From: an uncultured Pelagibacteraceae bacterium
Lineage (GTDB): Bacteria > Pseudomonadota > Alphaproteobacteria > Pelagibacterales > Pelagibacteraceae
Assembly (NCBI GenBank): GCA_902581585.1
Contig: CACHPB010000001.1
Location: 62,001-126,000, forward strand
DNA: 64,000 bases
Direction of reading: 5' to 3'
Below the pieces are notes generated by a model. It was not told the origin of the DNA. It saw only the letters and a program-made list of their open reading frames with translations, and did no database searches. The position numbers and the translations under genes are program-made. Position 1 is the first letter of the stretch; the number at the start of each line of letters is the position of its first letter. This document shows positions 1 to 7,249 of the stretch, in pieces.

Positions 1-585
1 GACAATGTAAATGTTACTAAGATCAAAAAAAATAAAGATTTATTAAAATTTAGAAGACAAATTCAAATGATATTTCAGGATCCATTTTCTTCATTAAATG
101 GAAGACTAAAAGTAAATGAAATTATTGCAGAACCTATTAAACTTCATAATCCAGATATAAAATCTAGTGATTTAGATAGTTATATTCATGATTTATTAGA
201 GTCTGTTGAATTAACTCAACAGTCTGCAATCAGATATCCCCATGAATTTTCAGGGGGTCAAAGACAAAGAATATCAATAGCAAGGGCACTAGCAACCCAA
301 CCAAGACTTCTTGTGTGCGATGAACCTACATCAGCATTAGACGTGAGCATTCAAGCTCAAATACTAAACTTATTAAAAGATCTTCAAGAACAGTTAAATC
401 TCACTATATTATTTATAAGCCATGATTTACCGGTTGTAAGACAAATGTGTGATAAAATAGCTGTGCTTAAAGATGGAAAATTATGTGAAGTGTCAGAAAC
501 AGAAGAGTTGTTTAAAAATCCTAAACATAATTATACTAAGGAACTACTAAAATTAATGCCAAAAATTGAGTCAATTTATAACTAA
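1..585 (+). CDS. Oligopeptide/dipeptide-type ABC transporter ATPase (3' part)
   Basis: The reading frame is open from base 1, so the gene is cut by the window edge; the ATG at 67 lies inside the Q-loop (IQMIFQDPFSSLNGR) and is not the start. Visible are the Q-loop, the signature FSGGQRQR, Walker B LLVCDEPTSALDVS and the H-loop ISHDL. The phrase SALDVSIQAQILNLL is typical of the OppD/OppF/DppF family that drives uptake of peptides or related solutes. The Walker A motif is outside the window. A stop at 583-585 is followed 12 bp later by the next gene. The substrate cannot be inferred from this fragment; family assignment is secure. Confidence 0.93.
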   Translation, partial: DNVNVTKIKKNKDLLKFRRQIQMIFQDPFSSLNGRLKVNEIIAEPIKLHNPDIKSSDLDSYIHDLLESVELTQQSAIRYPHEFSGGQRQRISIARALATQPRLLVCDEPTSALDVSIQAQILNLLKDLQEQLNLTILFISHDLPVVRQMCDKIAVLKDGKLCEVSETEELFKNPKHNYTKELLKLMPKIESIYN

Positions 586-597
586 AAGGAGAAAACT

Positions 598-990
598 ATG
601 ACAATATTTAAAAAAATTTCTGAAAATGAGGCTACTGGCAAAGTAAAAGAAATTTTTGATGAAATAAAAGAAGCCCGACAAATAACTGAAATTCCGAATT
701 TTTGGAAAACAATGGCTAATAGTCCTGAAACATTAGAAAGAACCTGGAGATCATTACAACAAGTAATGGGAAAAGGTGAATTAGATCCTGCTGTAAAGGA
801 ACTTATTTATGTTGCAGTTTCAATTACTAACAATTGTGAATATTGTATTAAATCTCATTCTTTAGCTGCCAGAAAAAAAGGTGCAACAGACGGAATGATA
901 AACGAAATGATCGCAATTGTCGGAATGGCAAATGAAACAAATCGTTTAGTTGAAGGTTATCAAGTAGAAGTAGACGACTTTTTGAAATAA
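598..990 (+). CDS. AhpD-like / carboxymuconolactone decarboxylase family protein
   Basis: A 130-residue cytoplasmic protein with the AhpD core around residues 79-92, NNCEYCIKSHSLAA, which supplies the E-x2-C-x2-C-x3-H-type redox centre of alkylhydroperoxidase-like proteins. Such proteins reduce peroxides using a dithiol pair or, in related branches, decarboxylate ring compounds; the conserved CxxC favours the redox branch. A clean AGGAG lies just before the ATG. It sits 12 bp after the ABC ATPase and 1 bp before the DUF952 gene, so these are probably cotranscribed. The family is clear and the physiological substrate is unknown. Confidence 0.88.
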   Translation: MTIFKKISENEATGKVKEIFDEIKEARQITEIPNFWKTMANSPETLERTWRSLQQVMGKGELDPAVKELIYVAVSITNNCEYCIKSHSLAARKKGATDGMINEMIAIVGMANETNRLVEGYQVEVDDFLK

Positions 991-991
991 A

Positions 992-1336
992 ATGAATTTT
1001 GATTTTGTTTACAAGATATGTACAAAATCTGAGTGGAGTGAGGCAAAACAAAATAATGTTTTTAAAGGCACTGCATTAGATTTAAAAGATGGTTATATCC
1101 ATTTATCAGATAAAGATCAGGTCAAGCAAACACTCAATAAGTTTTATATTAATCAAAATAATTTAATAATTCTTAAAGTGGATGCTCTAAAATTAAAAAA
1201 TCTAGTTTGGGAGCAATCAACTGATGGCAACATGTTTCCACATTTATACTCAGATCTAGATTTAGATTTTGTAGTTAAAGAATATATGATTGATTTAAAA
1301 GATGACGGTAAGCATGATCTTCCAGATGAACTATAA
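992..1336 (+). CDS. DUF952 family protein
   Basis: A 114-residue soluble protein starting MNFDFVYKICTKSEW. The segments YKICTKSEW and DGYIHLSDKDQV match the hallmark pattern of DUF952, in which a short strand is followed by W and later by a DGFIHLS-like motif. No catalytic role is established for the family. The start is one base after the preceding stop codon, which implies translational coupling with the AhpD-like gene. It converges on an SMR gene with a 3-bp gap, so there is no room for a terminator between them. Confidence 0.8.
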   Translation: MNFDFVYKICTKSEWSEAKQNNVFKGTALDLKDGYIHLSDKDQVKQTLNKFYINQNNLIILKVDALKLKNLVWEQSTDGNMFPHLYSDLDLDFVVKEYMIDLKDDGKHDLPDEL

Positions 1337-1339
1337 TAG

Positions 1340-1678
1340 TTAATTTGATTTTCCAACTAAATTAACAATTAAAACTCCAGATATAATTAATATTAGACCT
1401 ATAATTGTAAAAAAGTCAGGGATTTGATTAAATTTATAAATTCCCACAATAGAAGTGGCTATTATACATAAGCCTGCAAATGAAGCATAAGTCACGCCAA
1501 CAGGAATAGTTTTCATAACTAAAGAAAGCGTATACATGCATGCTACAATTGTTATTGCAGTAAAAACACTTGGTAAAAAAATTGTAAAACCATTTGCAGC
1601 TTTGGCAAAACCATTTGATGCTGTACCAAGAGCAACTGCAATAATTAAAATTATATAAGCAGTTATATTACTCATCAA
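1340..1678 (-). CDS. SMR-family small membrane transporter, atypical
   Basis: A 112-residue, four-helix hydrophobic protein of the small multidrug resistance fold. The conserved landmarks are TIPVGVTYASFAGL in helix 3 and the GVLIVNLVGK ending, matching the EmrE/SugE pattern. Helix 1 reads IIAVALGTASNGFAK: the membrane-embedded glutamate (EmrE Glu14) that couples protons and drug is absent, and no other acidic residue sits in that helix. It is therefore unlikely to be a canonical proton-driven drug exporter. A paralogue with the same change is encoded at 31574-31909. Two ATG codons lie in tandem at the start; either may be used. Confidence 0.85.
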   Translation of the reverse strand: MMSNITAYIILIIAVALGTASNGFAKAANGFTIFLPSVFTAITIVACMYTLSLVMKTIPVGVTYASFAGLCIIATSIVGIYKFNQIPDFFTIIGLILIISGVLIVNLVGKSN

Positions 1679-1724
1679 TTCAGAATAATATTATCAAAAA
1701 TTAATATCTACAAACTTTTCTAAT

Positions 1725-2222
1725 TTATTCAATTATTATTGGCCCAACCATTCCAGTTTCATAATGACCCGGAATATTACATGCCATTTCTAAAGAAATA
1801 TCTTTTGAAAACTTCCAAATAATTTCTCCTGTTTTATTTGGCTCTAGCATTACACTATTTGCGTGTTTGTGGCCCAATGAGTGATCTTTTTTAGACATTT
1901 CTTTCATTTTTTTATGATCAATCCGGTCGCCTAAAAGAATATCGTGTTCAATTAATCTTGCCATTTCTGGTTGGTGATCAATATGCATCTTTTTAGTGCC
2001 AATATTATATTCATGCACCAGTTCACCTAAATTTTTAACAATTATCTTTACTGTTTCGCCTTTTTTAACTTGAATTGACTTAGGTTCATAATAATTGTCA
2101 TACATCTTTACTTCTATTACTCTTGTAACATCATTTGGATCACCTTTAGATCCAATCATCTTCATTGAAGCTGCATTTGAATTAAAGGCGATAAAAATAA
2201 ATAAAAGTATTAGTTTTTTCAT
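1725..2222 (-). CDS. Exported cupredoxin-domain protein
   Basis: A 165-residue protein with a signal peptide (MKKLILLFIFIAFNSNA) and one cupredoxin domain. Candidate type-1 copper ligands are the His in GELVHEYNIG and the Cys, His and Met in MACNIPGHYETGM, which resembles plastocyanin/azurin-like copper-binding proteins. Between them lies a His/Met-rich stretch (roughly residues 75-120, with several HDH, HKK and MKEM groups) that could bind further metal. It would act in the periplasm in copper handling or electron transfer. Its ATG overlaps the upstream gene's stop (TAATG), so it is the last member of the small-protein run that starts at 5391. Confidence 0.85.
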   Translation of the reverse strand: MKKLILLFIFIAFNSNAASMKMIGSKGDPNDVTRVIEVKMYDNYYEPKSIQVKKGETVKIIVKNLGELVHEYNIGTKKMHIDHQPEMARLIEHDILLGDRIDHKKMKEMSKKDHSLGHKHANSVMLEPNKTGEIIWKFSKDISLEMACNIPGHYETGMVGPIIIE

Positions 2223-2542
2223 TATTTAGGCATTGGTGTTGCGCCAGTCTCTAAACTCATGATTTTTCCATTATCATATTTATAGACTGCCATTACTGCT
2301 TCAGTGTTTCCATCATCAAATGTTACAAATGCGTGGTGTACACCAACTTCGTCATTTTCATATACAACTCTTGTATCTCTTTGATTAATATCACCGCTCA
2401 TCGCCCATTTGATCACTTCAGCTTTACCTAAAGTATTTCCTGATTTATGCATTGTAAATTTGAAATCGTCATGCAAAAGCTCATTCATTGCTGCTTCATC
2501 TTTATTTTTTAATGCAGCACTGTATTTTTCTAATATTGACAT
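2222..2542 (-). CDS. NTF2-like / SnoaL-fold small protein
   Basis: A 106-residue protein beginning MSILEKYSAALKNKDEAAMNELLHDDF, the helix pattern of NTF2-like (SnoaL-type) cone-shaped barrels. I chose the ATG at 2542 because AAGGAG lies just upstream, and because the paralogue at 4682-5008 begins with the same MSILEK. The longer open frame to 2566 only adds residues that overlap the DUF1330 gene. The pair shares the ending YKYDNGKIMSLETGATPMPK / WKFKDGKIIEVETGATKIPK, so this is a local duplication. Function within this fold ranges from small-ligand binding to isomerases and cannot be set here. Confidence 0.8.
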   Translation of the reverse strand: MSILEKYSAALKNKDEAAMNELLHDDFKFTMHKSGNTLGKAEVIKWAMSGDINQRDTRVVYENDEVGVHHAFVTFDDGNTEAVMAVYKYDNGKIMSLETGATPMPK

Positions 2543-2552
2543 TTTATCTCCT

Positions 2553-2840
2553 TTAAACTCCTTCAATTATCATTCCATTAGAATCTGCGTTATCTAACCG
2601 AATTTGTTTTATTGGTTTATATTCCTCAGAATTATACCATTCTTTTGCTTTCTCGTAACTTGGAAATTTTATCACAACTGTCCTTGGATGTTGCCATGAC
2701 CCTTCAATAGTCTCGCTGGTACCACCTCTCACAAGATACTCTCCACCAAATTTTTCTGCAGTGGGTTTAACTTTGTCTATGTATTCCTTATAATTTTCTG
2801 GATTGTTAACATTAAGGTTAAAGATCGCATAACCACTCAT
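2553..2840 (-). CDS. DUF1330 family protein
   Basis: A 95-residue protein matching DUF1330 along its length: GYAIFNLNVNNPENYKEY at the start, then KFGGEYLVRGG, and RTVVIKFPSYEKAKEWYNS near the middle. The fold is a ferredoxin-like dimeric alpha/beta barrel, related to antibiotic-biosynthesis-type monooxygenases and EthD. No function is established. It is packed 2 bp after the GYD gene and just before the NTF2-like gene on the same strand, as one of several small alpha/beta barrel proteins in this operon-like run. Confidence 0.88.
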   Translation of the reverse strand: MSGYAIFNLNVNNPENYKEYIDKVKPTAEKFGGEYLVRGGTSETIEGSWQHPRTVVIKFPSYEKAKEWYNSEEYKPIKQIRLDNADSNGMIIEGV

Positions 2841-2842
2841 AA

Positions 2843-3166
2843 TTATTCTCCTGGTTTAATAACAGACTTTGTGGCATCTGCAGCATTTTGAAAAGCTTTA
2901 TTGTAGTCAATAACTTCATGTACCATCAAATCATCCATAAGACCTGAATTTTTAAATGCAATCTTCAAGGAAAGTGCTTGTTCATAATCTCCCTCGACAC
3001 ATGAGATAACATCAAATCTACCTCTTACCCATTCATAGCTGATCAATTTTAAACCAGCCGCCTCAGTAACTTTCTTAGTCGATGCATATCTATCTGCAGT
3101 TGGATCATTTTGCATTCTTTTCATTAATTCTGCACTTATTTTGCCAACCAAATAAAATTTCGCCAT
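2843..3166 (-). CDS. GYD-domain-like small protein
   Basis: A 107-residue protein starting MAKFYLVGKISAELMKRMQ, followed by RYASTKKVTEAAGLKLISYEW and GRFDVISCVEGDYEQALSL, the layout of GYD-type dimeric alpha/beta barrel proteins. The ATG at 3166 overlaps the upstream stop; the longer frame to 3178 adds only MKCN, which overlaps that gene. No enzyme activity is known for the family. Its placement between other small barrel proteins suggests joint expression. Assignment rests on pattern similarity only. Confidence 0.72.
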   Translation of the reverse strand: MAKFYLVGKISAELMKRMQNDPTADRYASTKKVTEAAGLKLISYEWVRGRFDVISCVEGDYEQALSLKIAFKNSGLMDDLMVHEVIDYNKAFQNAADATKSVIKPGE

Positions 3167-3167
3167 A

Positions 3168-3458
3168 TTACATTTCAACCTTTGTTAAATCCCAAGCAGT
3201 CATTTTGATAACACATTCATCGTAAATTTCCTTTCCAACTGGATGTGTACCAGATATTAGTTCTTTCATTTTTTCCATATTATGAACAAATACCTTAAAC
3301 ATTACGCCACTTTTATCTGGCTTTACTGCTCCTATAGTTTTTTCTGGATGAGCTGCAGATTTTCTCACACTCATACCTTCATCTGATTGCATCCATCCCA
3401 TAAATTTTTCAAGCTTTCCTTCTTTCAAATCTACGATCACTAAAACTTCTTTTTCCAT
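3168..3458 (-). CDS. Small dimeric alpha/beta barrel-like protein, unknown function
   Basis: A 96-residue protein (MEKEVLVIVDLKEGK...) with the strand-helix-strand order and size of the antibiotic-biosynthesis-monooxygenase/DUF1330 superfold. Visible segments are an opening strand VLVIVDL, helix EKFMGWMQSDEG, strand KSGVMFKVFVHNMEKMKEL and a final strand VIKMTAWDL. I do not recognise a named family. A good purine-rich ribosome site (AAAAAAGGAG region) precedes it, and it overlaps the next gene at its 3' end. Its role is likely shared with the other small proteins in the run, but no substrate is evident. Confidence 0.65.
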   Translation of the reverse strand: MEKEVLVIVDLKEGKLEKFMGWMQSDEGMSVRKSAAHPEKTIGAVKPDKSGVMFKVFVHNMEKMKELISGTHPVGKEIYDECVIKMTAWDLTKVEM

Positions 3459-3510
3459 TTTTTTCTCCTTTTTTTATTTAGTATTTTAAATCAATCTAAT
3501 GATTATTCAA

Positions 3511-3996
3511 TTATTTCATTAAAGAATATTCACCTTTAAAATAAATTGATGAGGCAAATTTATTCTCTTGGGCTGAGTTAATTGGTGTGTACCCTGTTGA
3601 GCCACTACATTCTATTCCTTTATATTTTCCTGTTCCCCCTAAACATTTAAATGTACCATTCATTGAGTCTCCAAGTGGAATTTCGTAGTATGTAAAAATA
3701 GTATCCCCATCCATTTGATTTATTTTACAGTGTCCCATTTCAAATCCTTTTCCTGGGATTGTGCCTGCGCCAAGACAATATTGTGAAGCATTATCCATGA
3801 ATTTTGTACCTTCGACTGCCATTAATCCTCCAACTCCATCTTAAGTAAAAGTTAAAAAGTTACCCTCGTTATCAGTAAGAAATTTGTTATCTCCAACAAT
3901 AAAACCTTTAAGATCAATTTTTCCTTTATGACCGTCTGCAAAGCTTGATGTTGTAAATATTAAAAACAATATAATTACATATATTTTTTTCATCAT
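3511..3996 (-). pseudogene. Exported small protein interrupted by an in-frame TAA
   Basis: Reading from the ATG at 3996 (or 3993), the frame encodes a signal peptide (MKKIYVIILFLIFTTSSFA) and a mature start, DGHKGKIDLKGFIVGD. It meets TAA at 3841-3843 after 51 codons and then continues in the same frame, without a shift, for about 110 more codons to 3511. The downstream part holds QYCLGAGTIPGKGFEMGHCKIN, TFKCLGGTGKYKGIECSG and a C-terminal YFKGEYSLMK. One intact exported protein of about 161 residues would result if the TAA were a sense codon. An internal ATG at 3822 could still express the leaderless C-terminal part. Either a nonsense mutation, readthrough or a sequencing error explains this. 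Confidence 0.75.
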
Positions 3997-4001
3997 TAGA
4001 A

Positions 4002-4295
4002 TTATCCTTTGTGGTTCATTACAGACTCATCAGTCATGATGGTCATTTTAGATTGGTCCATTATTACTCCAGAATCTATTCTTGCTTGAGTTAGTTCTGC
4101 ATCTCCACCAAAACCTTTTAAACCCTCGGGTGATTCAAAATGAATAACTACAGTCATAGCATTATCATCTTCTTTATCTGCACCTGCAAAAGCTATAGTC
4201 ATTCCATACTTTTTAAGTTTCTCACTATTTGCAAGCATCATTTCCTTCCAAGAATTAAAACCTTTTGAAAGTTTTTGTTCTATTTTTACAAACAT
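4002..4295 (-). CDS. Small alpha/beta barrel-like protein, unknown function
   Basis: A 97-residue protein (MFVKIEQKLSKGFNSW...) with strand-helix-strand pattern: helix SWKEMMLANSEKLKKYGM, strand MTVVIHFESPEGLKGF, helix DAELTQARIDSG and terminal strand MTIMTDESV. This resembles DUF3764-like or monooxygenase-like dimeric barrels, but I cannot name the family with certainty. It has a clear AAGGAG ribosome site upstream and lies 5 bp before the broken exported gene, within the same-strand run. No catalytic residue set is recognisable. Confidence 0.6.
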   Translation of the reverse strand: MFVKIEQKLSKGFNSWKEMMLANSEKLKKYGMTIAFAGADKEDDNAMTVVIHFESPEGLKGFGGDAELTQARIDSGVIMDQSKMTIMTDESVMNHKG

Positions 4296-4320
4296 AATAT
4301 ATCTCCTTTTTTTTGTTAAT

Positions 4321-4590
4321 TTAATCAGAGCAAACGCTCATTACTGTTGTCTCTTGTTTATGTCCAGATTCCGCAATTACTTTAGCATTCTCTGGGCTCT
4401 GCATAAATTTTTGCATAGTGTCTGCTGCTGGTGTTTCCATCACAATATGTACTTTATTTGGATTTTCTATTTCATTACCTACGTAAATAGTTTTAATACC
4501 TGCTGCTTCTCTTGGGCCGGAATGTTCATCAAACATTTTTTTCCAGTGAGCCCAGTCTTTTACTTCAAAGTTACCAACCATTTTTACCAT
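4321..4590 (-). CDS. Small alpha/beta barrel-like protein, unknown function
   Basis: An 89-residue protein starting MVKMVGNFEVKDWAHWKKMFDEHSG. The ATG at 4590 is chosen because a strong GGGAGGA sits just upstream. The open frame runs on to 4647, but the extra residues look non-native and overlap a separate short ORF. Segments WKKMFDEHSGPREAAGIKTIYVGN and HIVMETPAADTMQKFMQSPE fit a small ferredoxin-like barrel similar to the neighbour at 4002-4295. No known function; a member of the same run of small stand-alone domains. Confidence 0.65.
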   Translation of the reverse strand: MVKMVGNFEVKDWAHWKKMFDEHSGPREAAGIKTIYVGNEIENPNKVHIVMETPAADTMQKFMQSPENAKVIAESGHKQETTVMSVCSD

Positions 4591-4657
4591 TTTGTTCCTC
4601 CCAAACCCCAGCAAATTCATATGCTTTATCAAAAGTTTTAACTTCAATACTAGCCAT
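4571..4657 (-). CDS. Possible 28-residue leader ORF or gene remnant
   Basis: An ATG at 4657 opens a 28-codon frame beginning MASIEVKTFDKAYEFAG and stopping at 4571, overlapping the start of the next gene by 20 bp. The strong ribosome site of that next gene lies inside it, so translation of the two could be coupled. The N-terminus is reminiscent of a fuller small-protein family start, so it may instead be the remnant of a truncated gene. No independent evidence of expression. Confidence 0.3.
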   Translation of the reverse strand: MASIEVKTFDKAYEFAGVWEEQNGKNGW

Positions 4658-4681
4658 ATTAACTTCTTTGTAAGTTTATAG

Positions 4682-5008
4682 TTATTTTGGTATTTTTGTT
4701 GCTCCAGTTTCTACTTCAATGATTTTACCATCTTTAAATTTCCAACAACACATCAAAGCTTCAGTATTTCCATCTTGATAAGTAACATATGCATGATCAA
4801 AACCAATTTCATCATTCTCAAAAAGGATCCTGTATTTTGCGGGACTCATCATCCCTTTACTTACAGCTTCAATCATACCTGCTTTTCCCATGTGCACATA
4901 TTCTCCTTTTAGATGAGAAAACATTTTATAGTCATCGTGCACCAGCTCACCAGCTGCTGCACCATCTTTTTCCATGATTGCTTTGTTTAGTTTTTCTAAA
5001 ATTGACAT
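4682..5008 (-). CDS. NTF2-like / SnoaL-fold small protein
   Basis: A 108-residue protein beginning MSILEKLNKAIMEKDGAAAGELVHDDYKMF and ending WKFKDGKIIEVETGATKIPK. It is a clear paralogue of the protein at 2222-2542 through the shared MSILEK start, the GKA-x-xI segment, YENDEVG/FENDEIGFDHAYV and the ETGAT ending. The fold is predicted as an NTF2-like cone barrel for a small ligand. It lies 8 bp after another NTF2-like gene, so this locus holds three such domains. Function is not known. Confidence 0.8.
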   Translation of the reverse strand: MSILEKLNKAIMEKDGAAAGELVHDDYKMFSHLKGEYVHMGKAGMIEAVSKGMMSPAKYRILFENDEIGFDHAYVTYQDGNTEALMCCWKFKDGKIIEVETGATKIPK

Positions 5009-5016
5009 TCTGTTCC

Positions 5017-5391
5017 TTACTTCTTCATTGCATTGAACATGCTTAGTGTATCGTCAAAAGCAATAAACATTGTCAGTTTACCATCATCGCCTACTTCAAA
5101 GTAATGACCAAAAATAGTATCCATGCCATCTGCCTTAGCAGTTGCCTTAACAAAAACTTTGTTCCCCTCGCTAATCATCATATCTGGTGTTACTGAAAAA
5201 TTACTCCAAAGTTGTGGTACTTGCATCATAGTTTTCATATATGCTTCTTTGCCTTTATGAGTTCCTGACATTGGATGTTTATCTCCAGGATAAATCCAAG
5301 TGATATCATCATGCACCATATCCATAAATGCCTCCATTTCTCCTTTTCCAAAAAGTTCATATCCTTTTTTAACTACTTCTTTTGCGTCCAT
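5017..5391 (-). CDS. NTF2-like / SnoaL-fold protein, first gene of the small-protein run
   Basis: A 124-residue protein, MDAKEVVKKGYELFGKGEMEAFMDMVHDDITWIYPGDKHPMSG, the standard opening of SnoaL-like/NTF2 proteins. GKEAYMKTMMQVPQL and VFVKATAKADG follow as expected. An AAAGGAG precedes the ATG. It is the promoter-proximal gene of a same-strand series running to 1725, with an 84-bp gap to cysK upstream that holds a TATAAT-like element. The conserved barrel can bind small hydrophobic ligands; no catalytic pair is obvious. Confidence 0.82.
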   Translation of the reverse strand: MDAKEVVKKGYELFGKGEMEAFMDMVHDDITWIYPGDKHPMSGTHKGKEAYMKTMMQVPQLWSNFSVTPDMMISEGNKVFVKATAKADGMDTIFGHYFEVGDDGKLTMFIAFDDTLSMFNAMKK

Positions 5392-5425
5392 AAAATCTCC
5401 TTTAATTTTTTTTATATTAAATTTT

Positions 5426-5431
5426 ATTATA
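5426..5431 (-). promoter_or_regulatory. Candidate -10 box for the small-protein run
   Basis: On the minus strand the sequence reads TATAAT about 35 bp upstream of the ATG at 5391, in the only sizeable gap between cysK and the small-protein series. No convincing TTGACA partner stands at 16-18 bp, so this is a weak call supported mainly by position. Confidence 0.35.
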
Positions 5432-5474
5432 AGATAGAAATGTAATGAATTTATTACAGTACTGGTATGCGTGA

Positions 5475-6476
5475 TTATATCCAGTGAGGATAAGGAAGCC
5501 CTTTTTCTTTTAAAAAAGATTTATTAAACATCTTTGAGTTGTATTTATCAGATTTGTCACAAAGAATTGTGACAATCGTTTTACCTGGTCCTAAAAGTTT
5601 ACCCAATCTTACTGCTCCAGCTATGTTTACTCCACAACTTGTACCTAAACTTAAGCCTTCTTTTACAATTAAATCATATAAAACAGGCAAAGACTCATGA
5701 TCACTTATTGAAAATGCTCCATCAATTTTTGCTTTTGCAAAATTTGCAGTAACTCTACTAGATCCAATACCTTCAGTTATTGAGCCACCCTCACTCTTTA
5801 ATTCACCATTTTCAATATAACTATAAAGAGATGAGCCAGTTGGATCCGATAAATATATTTTAATATCTTTATTCTTTTCTTTTAAAAAGCTACTAACCCC
5901 TGCAATTGTACCACCAGTACCAGATGAACATACAAAACCATCTATTTTGCCGTCAGTCTGTTCCCATATTTCTGGTCCAGTCGTTTCATAATGACCTTTA
6001 GAATTGGCGGTATTGTCAAATTGATTAGCCCAAACTACACCGTGATTGTTACTACTTTTCAATTCATCAGCCAATCTTCCTGCATATTTAACAAAGTTAT
6101 TTTCATCTTTATAAGGTTTTGGTGGAACCAACCTTAAATCAGCTCCAATATTTCTTAATAAATCTTTTTTTTCTTGTGTTTGATTATCGTTCATTACGAT
6201 AATAGTTTTATAACCAATAGAATTTCCTAAAAGACATAACCCAATCCCGGTATTACCAGCTGTTCCTTCAACAATTGTCCCACCTTTTGAAATTAGTTTT
6301 TTTTCTTCAGCATCTCTTATCAAAGCTAAAGCTGCTCTATCTTTTACAGAGCCACCTGGATTAAGGTACTCTGCTTTTCCATAAATATTACAACCAGTAA
6401 TTTCTGATGCGGCTTTTAATTTAAATAGAGGAGTGTTTCCTATTGCTTCGACAAAATTATTTTGTAAAATTTTCAT
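5475..6476 (-). CDS. cysK: Cysteine synthase (O-acetylserine sulfhydrylase)
   Basis: A 333-residue PLP enzyme forming cysteine from O-acetylserine and sulfide. The PLP lysine lies in [11 protein letters not shown] near residue 45, the substrate loop is [11 protein letters not shown], and the phosphate-binding loop is [11 protein letters not shown] near residue 185. The start directly follows cysE with a 4-bp overlap (cysE ends at 6473), an arrangement that couples production of the two enzymes of the cysteine synthase complex. It probably consumes sulfide that is otherwise oxidised by the SQR encoded upstream. Cystathionine beta-synthase-type paralogues share the fold, but the cysE linkage favours CysK. 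Confidence 0.93.
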   Translation of the reverse strand: MKILQNNFVEAIGNTPLFKLKAASEITGCNIYGKAEYLNPGGSVKDRAALALIRDAEEKKLISKGGTIVEGTAGNTGIGLCLLGNSIGYKTIIVMNDNQTQEKKDLLRNIGADLRLVPPKPYKDENNFVKYAGRLADELKSSNNHGVVWANQFDNTANSKGHYETTGPEIWEQTDGKIDGFVCSSGTGGTIAGVSSFLKEKNKDIKIYLSDPTGSSLYSYIENGELKSEGGSITEGIGSSRVTANFAKAKIDGAFSISDHESLPVLYDLIVKEGLSLGTSCGVNIAGAVRLGKLLGPGKTIVTILCDKSDKYNSKMFNKSFLKEKGLPYPHWI

Positions 6477-7054
6477 ATATCAAGCTTTGTATCACCACCT
6501 GGTGCAACACCATAGGGTTTAAATTCTTCGGACGCAGTTCCAACATTTTTTGCAGGAATGCCAACCATTACTGCATTTTCTGGAACATCTTTTGTAACAA
6601 CAGCGTTGGCTCCAATTTTTGCATTTTTACTAACTACAACTGGTCCAAGGATTTGTGCACCAGATCCTACAACTACATTTTCTTTTAATGTTGGGTGTCT
6701 CTTAACATTTCTTTGATTGTCTGAATTTATACTTGGAGCAATTCCGCCTAATGTTGCCATGTGATAAATGGTAACGTTATCTCCAATATCAGATGTTTCT
6801 CCAATAACTACTCCCATGCCATGATCTATAAAAAGATTTTTTCCAATTTTAGCGTTTGGATGGATTTCTATACCTGTTAAAAATCTTGAGAACTGAGAAA
6901 TTATTCTTGCAACAAGATGAAATTTTGCAATTGAAAAAAAATTTGCAATTCTATGAAAAAATACAGCTTTAACACCAGGATAAGTTAGTATTAAACTTAA
7001 CTTTGATCTTGCAGCAGGATCTCTTTTAATTATCGACTCTAAAAAATCATTCAT
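6473..7054 (-). CDS. cysE: Serine O-acetyltransferase
   Basis: A 193-residue acetyltransferase making O-acetylserine from serine and acetyl-CoA, the first step of cysteine synthesis. The left-handed beta-helix is visible from about residue 65 on, with [35 protein letters not shown] and the hexapeptide repeats [27 protein letters not shown]. The His of IDHGMG and that of YHMATLGG match the active-site positions. It is the short EpsC/CysE form without the long N-terminal helical domain of the enterobacterial enzyme. Its C-terminus ends TKLDI, and the terminal Ile is the residue that docks into CysK in known complexes. Confidence 0.93.
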   Translation of the reverse strand: MNDFLESIIKRDPAARSKLSLILTYPGVKAVFFHRIANFFSIAKFHLVARIISQFSRFLTGIEIHPNAKIGKNLFIDHGMGVVIGETSDIGDNVTIYHMATLGGIAPSINSDNQRNVKRHPTLKENVVVGSGAQILGPVVVSKNAKIGANAVVTKDVPENAVMVGIPAKNVGTASEEFKPYGVAPGGDTKLDI

Positions 7055-7084
7055 TTTTATTTAAGATTAGTTATTTAAATTTAA

Positions 7085-7195
7085 CTACTTGTTACAACAG
7101 CAGTTTTCCGATGATGGTTTGCAATCACAGTTTTTACAAACGCATCTGTCACAAGTACAGTTTTTACATTTACAATGTGTATTATTGCATGCCAT
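7085..7195 (-). CDS. 36-residue cysteine-rich metallothionein-like protein
   Basis: A short frame from ATG 7195 to TAG 7085 begins MACNNTHCKCKNCTCDRC and ends SSENCCCNK. It contains 12 cysteines in 36 residues arranged as repeating CxC and CxxC units, plus basic residues between them, which is the composition of metallothioneins. No chance frame in such AT-rich DNA would be expected to give this many Cys codons (TGT/TGC). It lies between cysE and a persulfide dioxygenase gene on the same strand, so it may buffer Zn/Cu or hold reactive sulfur. No strong ribosome site is seen. It does not match the SmtA pattern I know. Confidence 0.72.
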   Translation of the reverse strand: MACNNTHCKCKNCTCDRCVCKNCDCKPSSENCCCNK

Positions 7196-7249
7196 AAGAG
7201 TTATATAATTGTATATTTTTTAAAAACAATACTAATAATAACCCTGATT

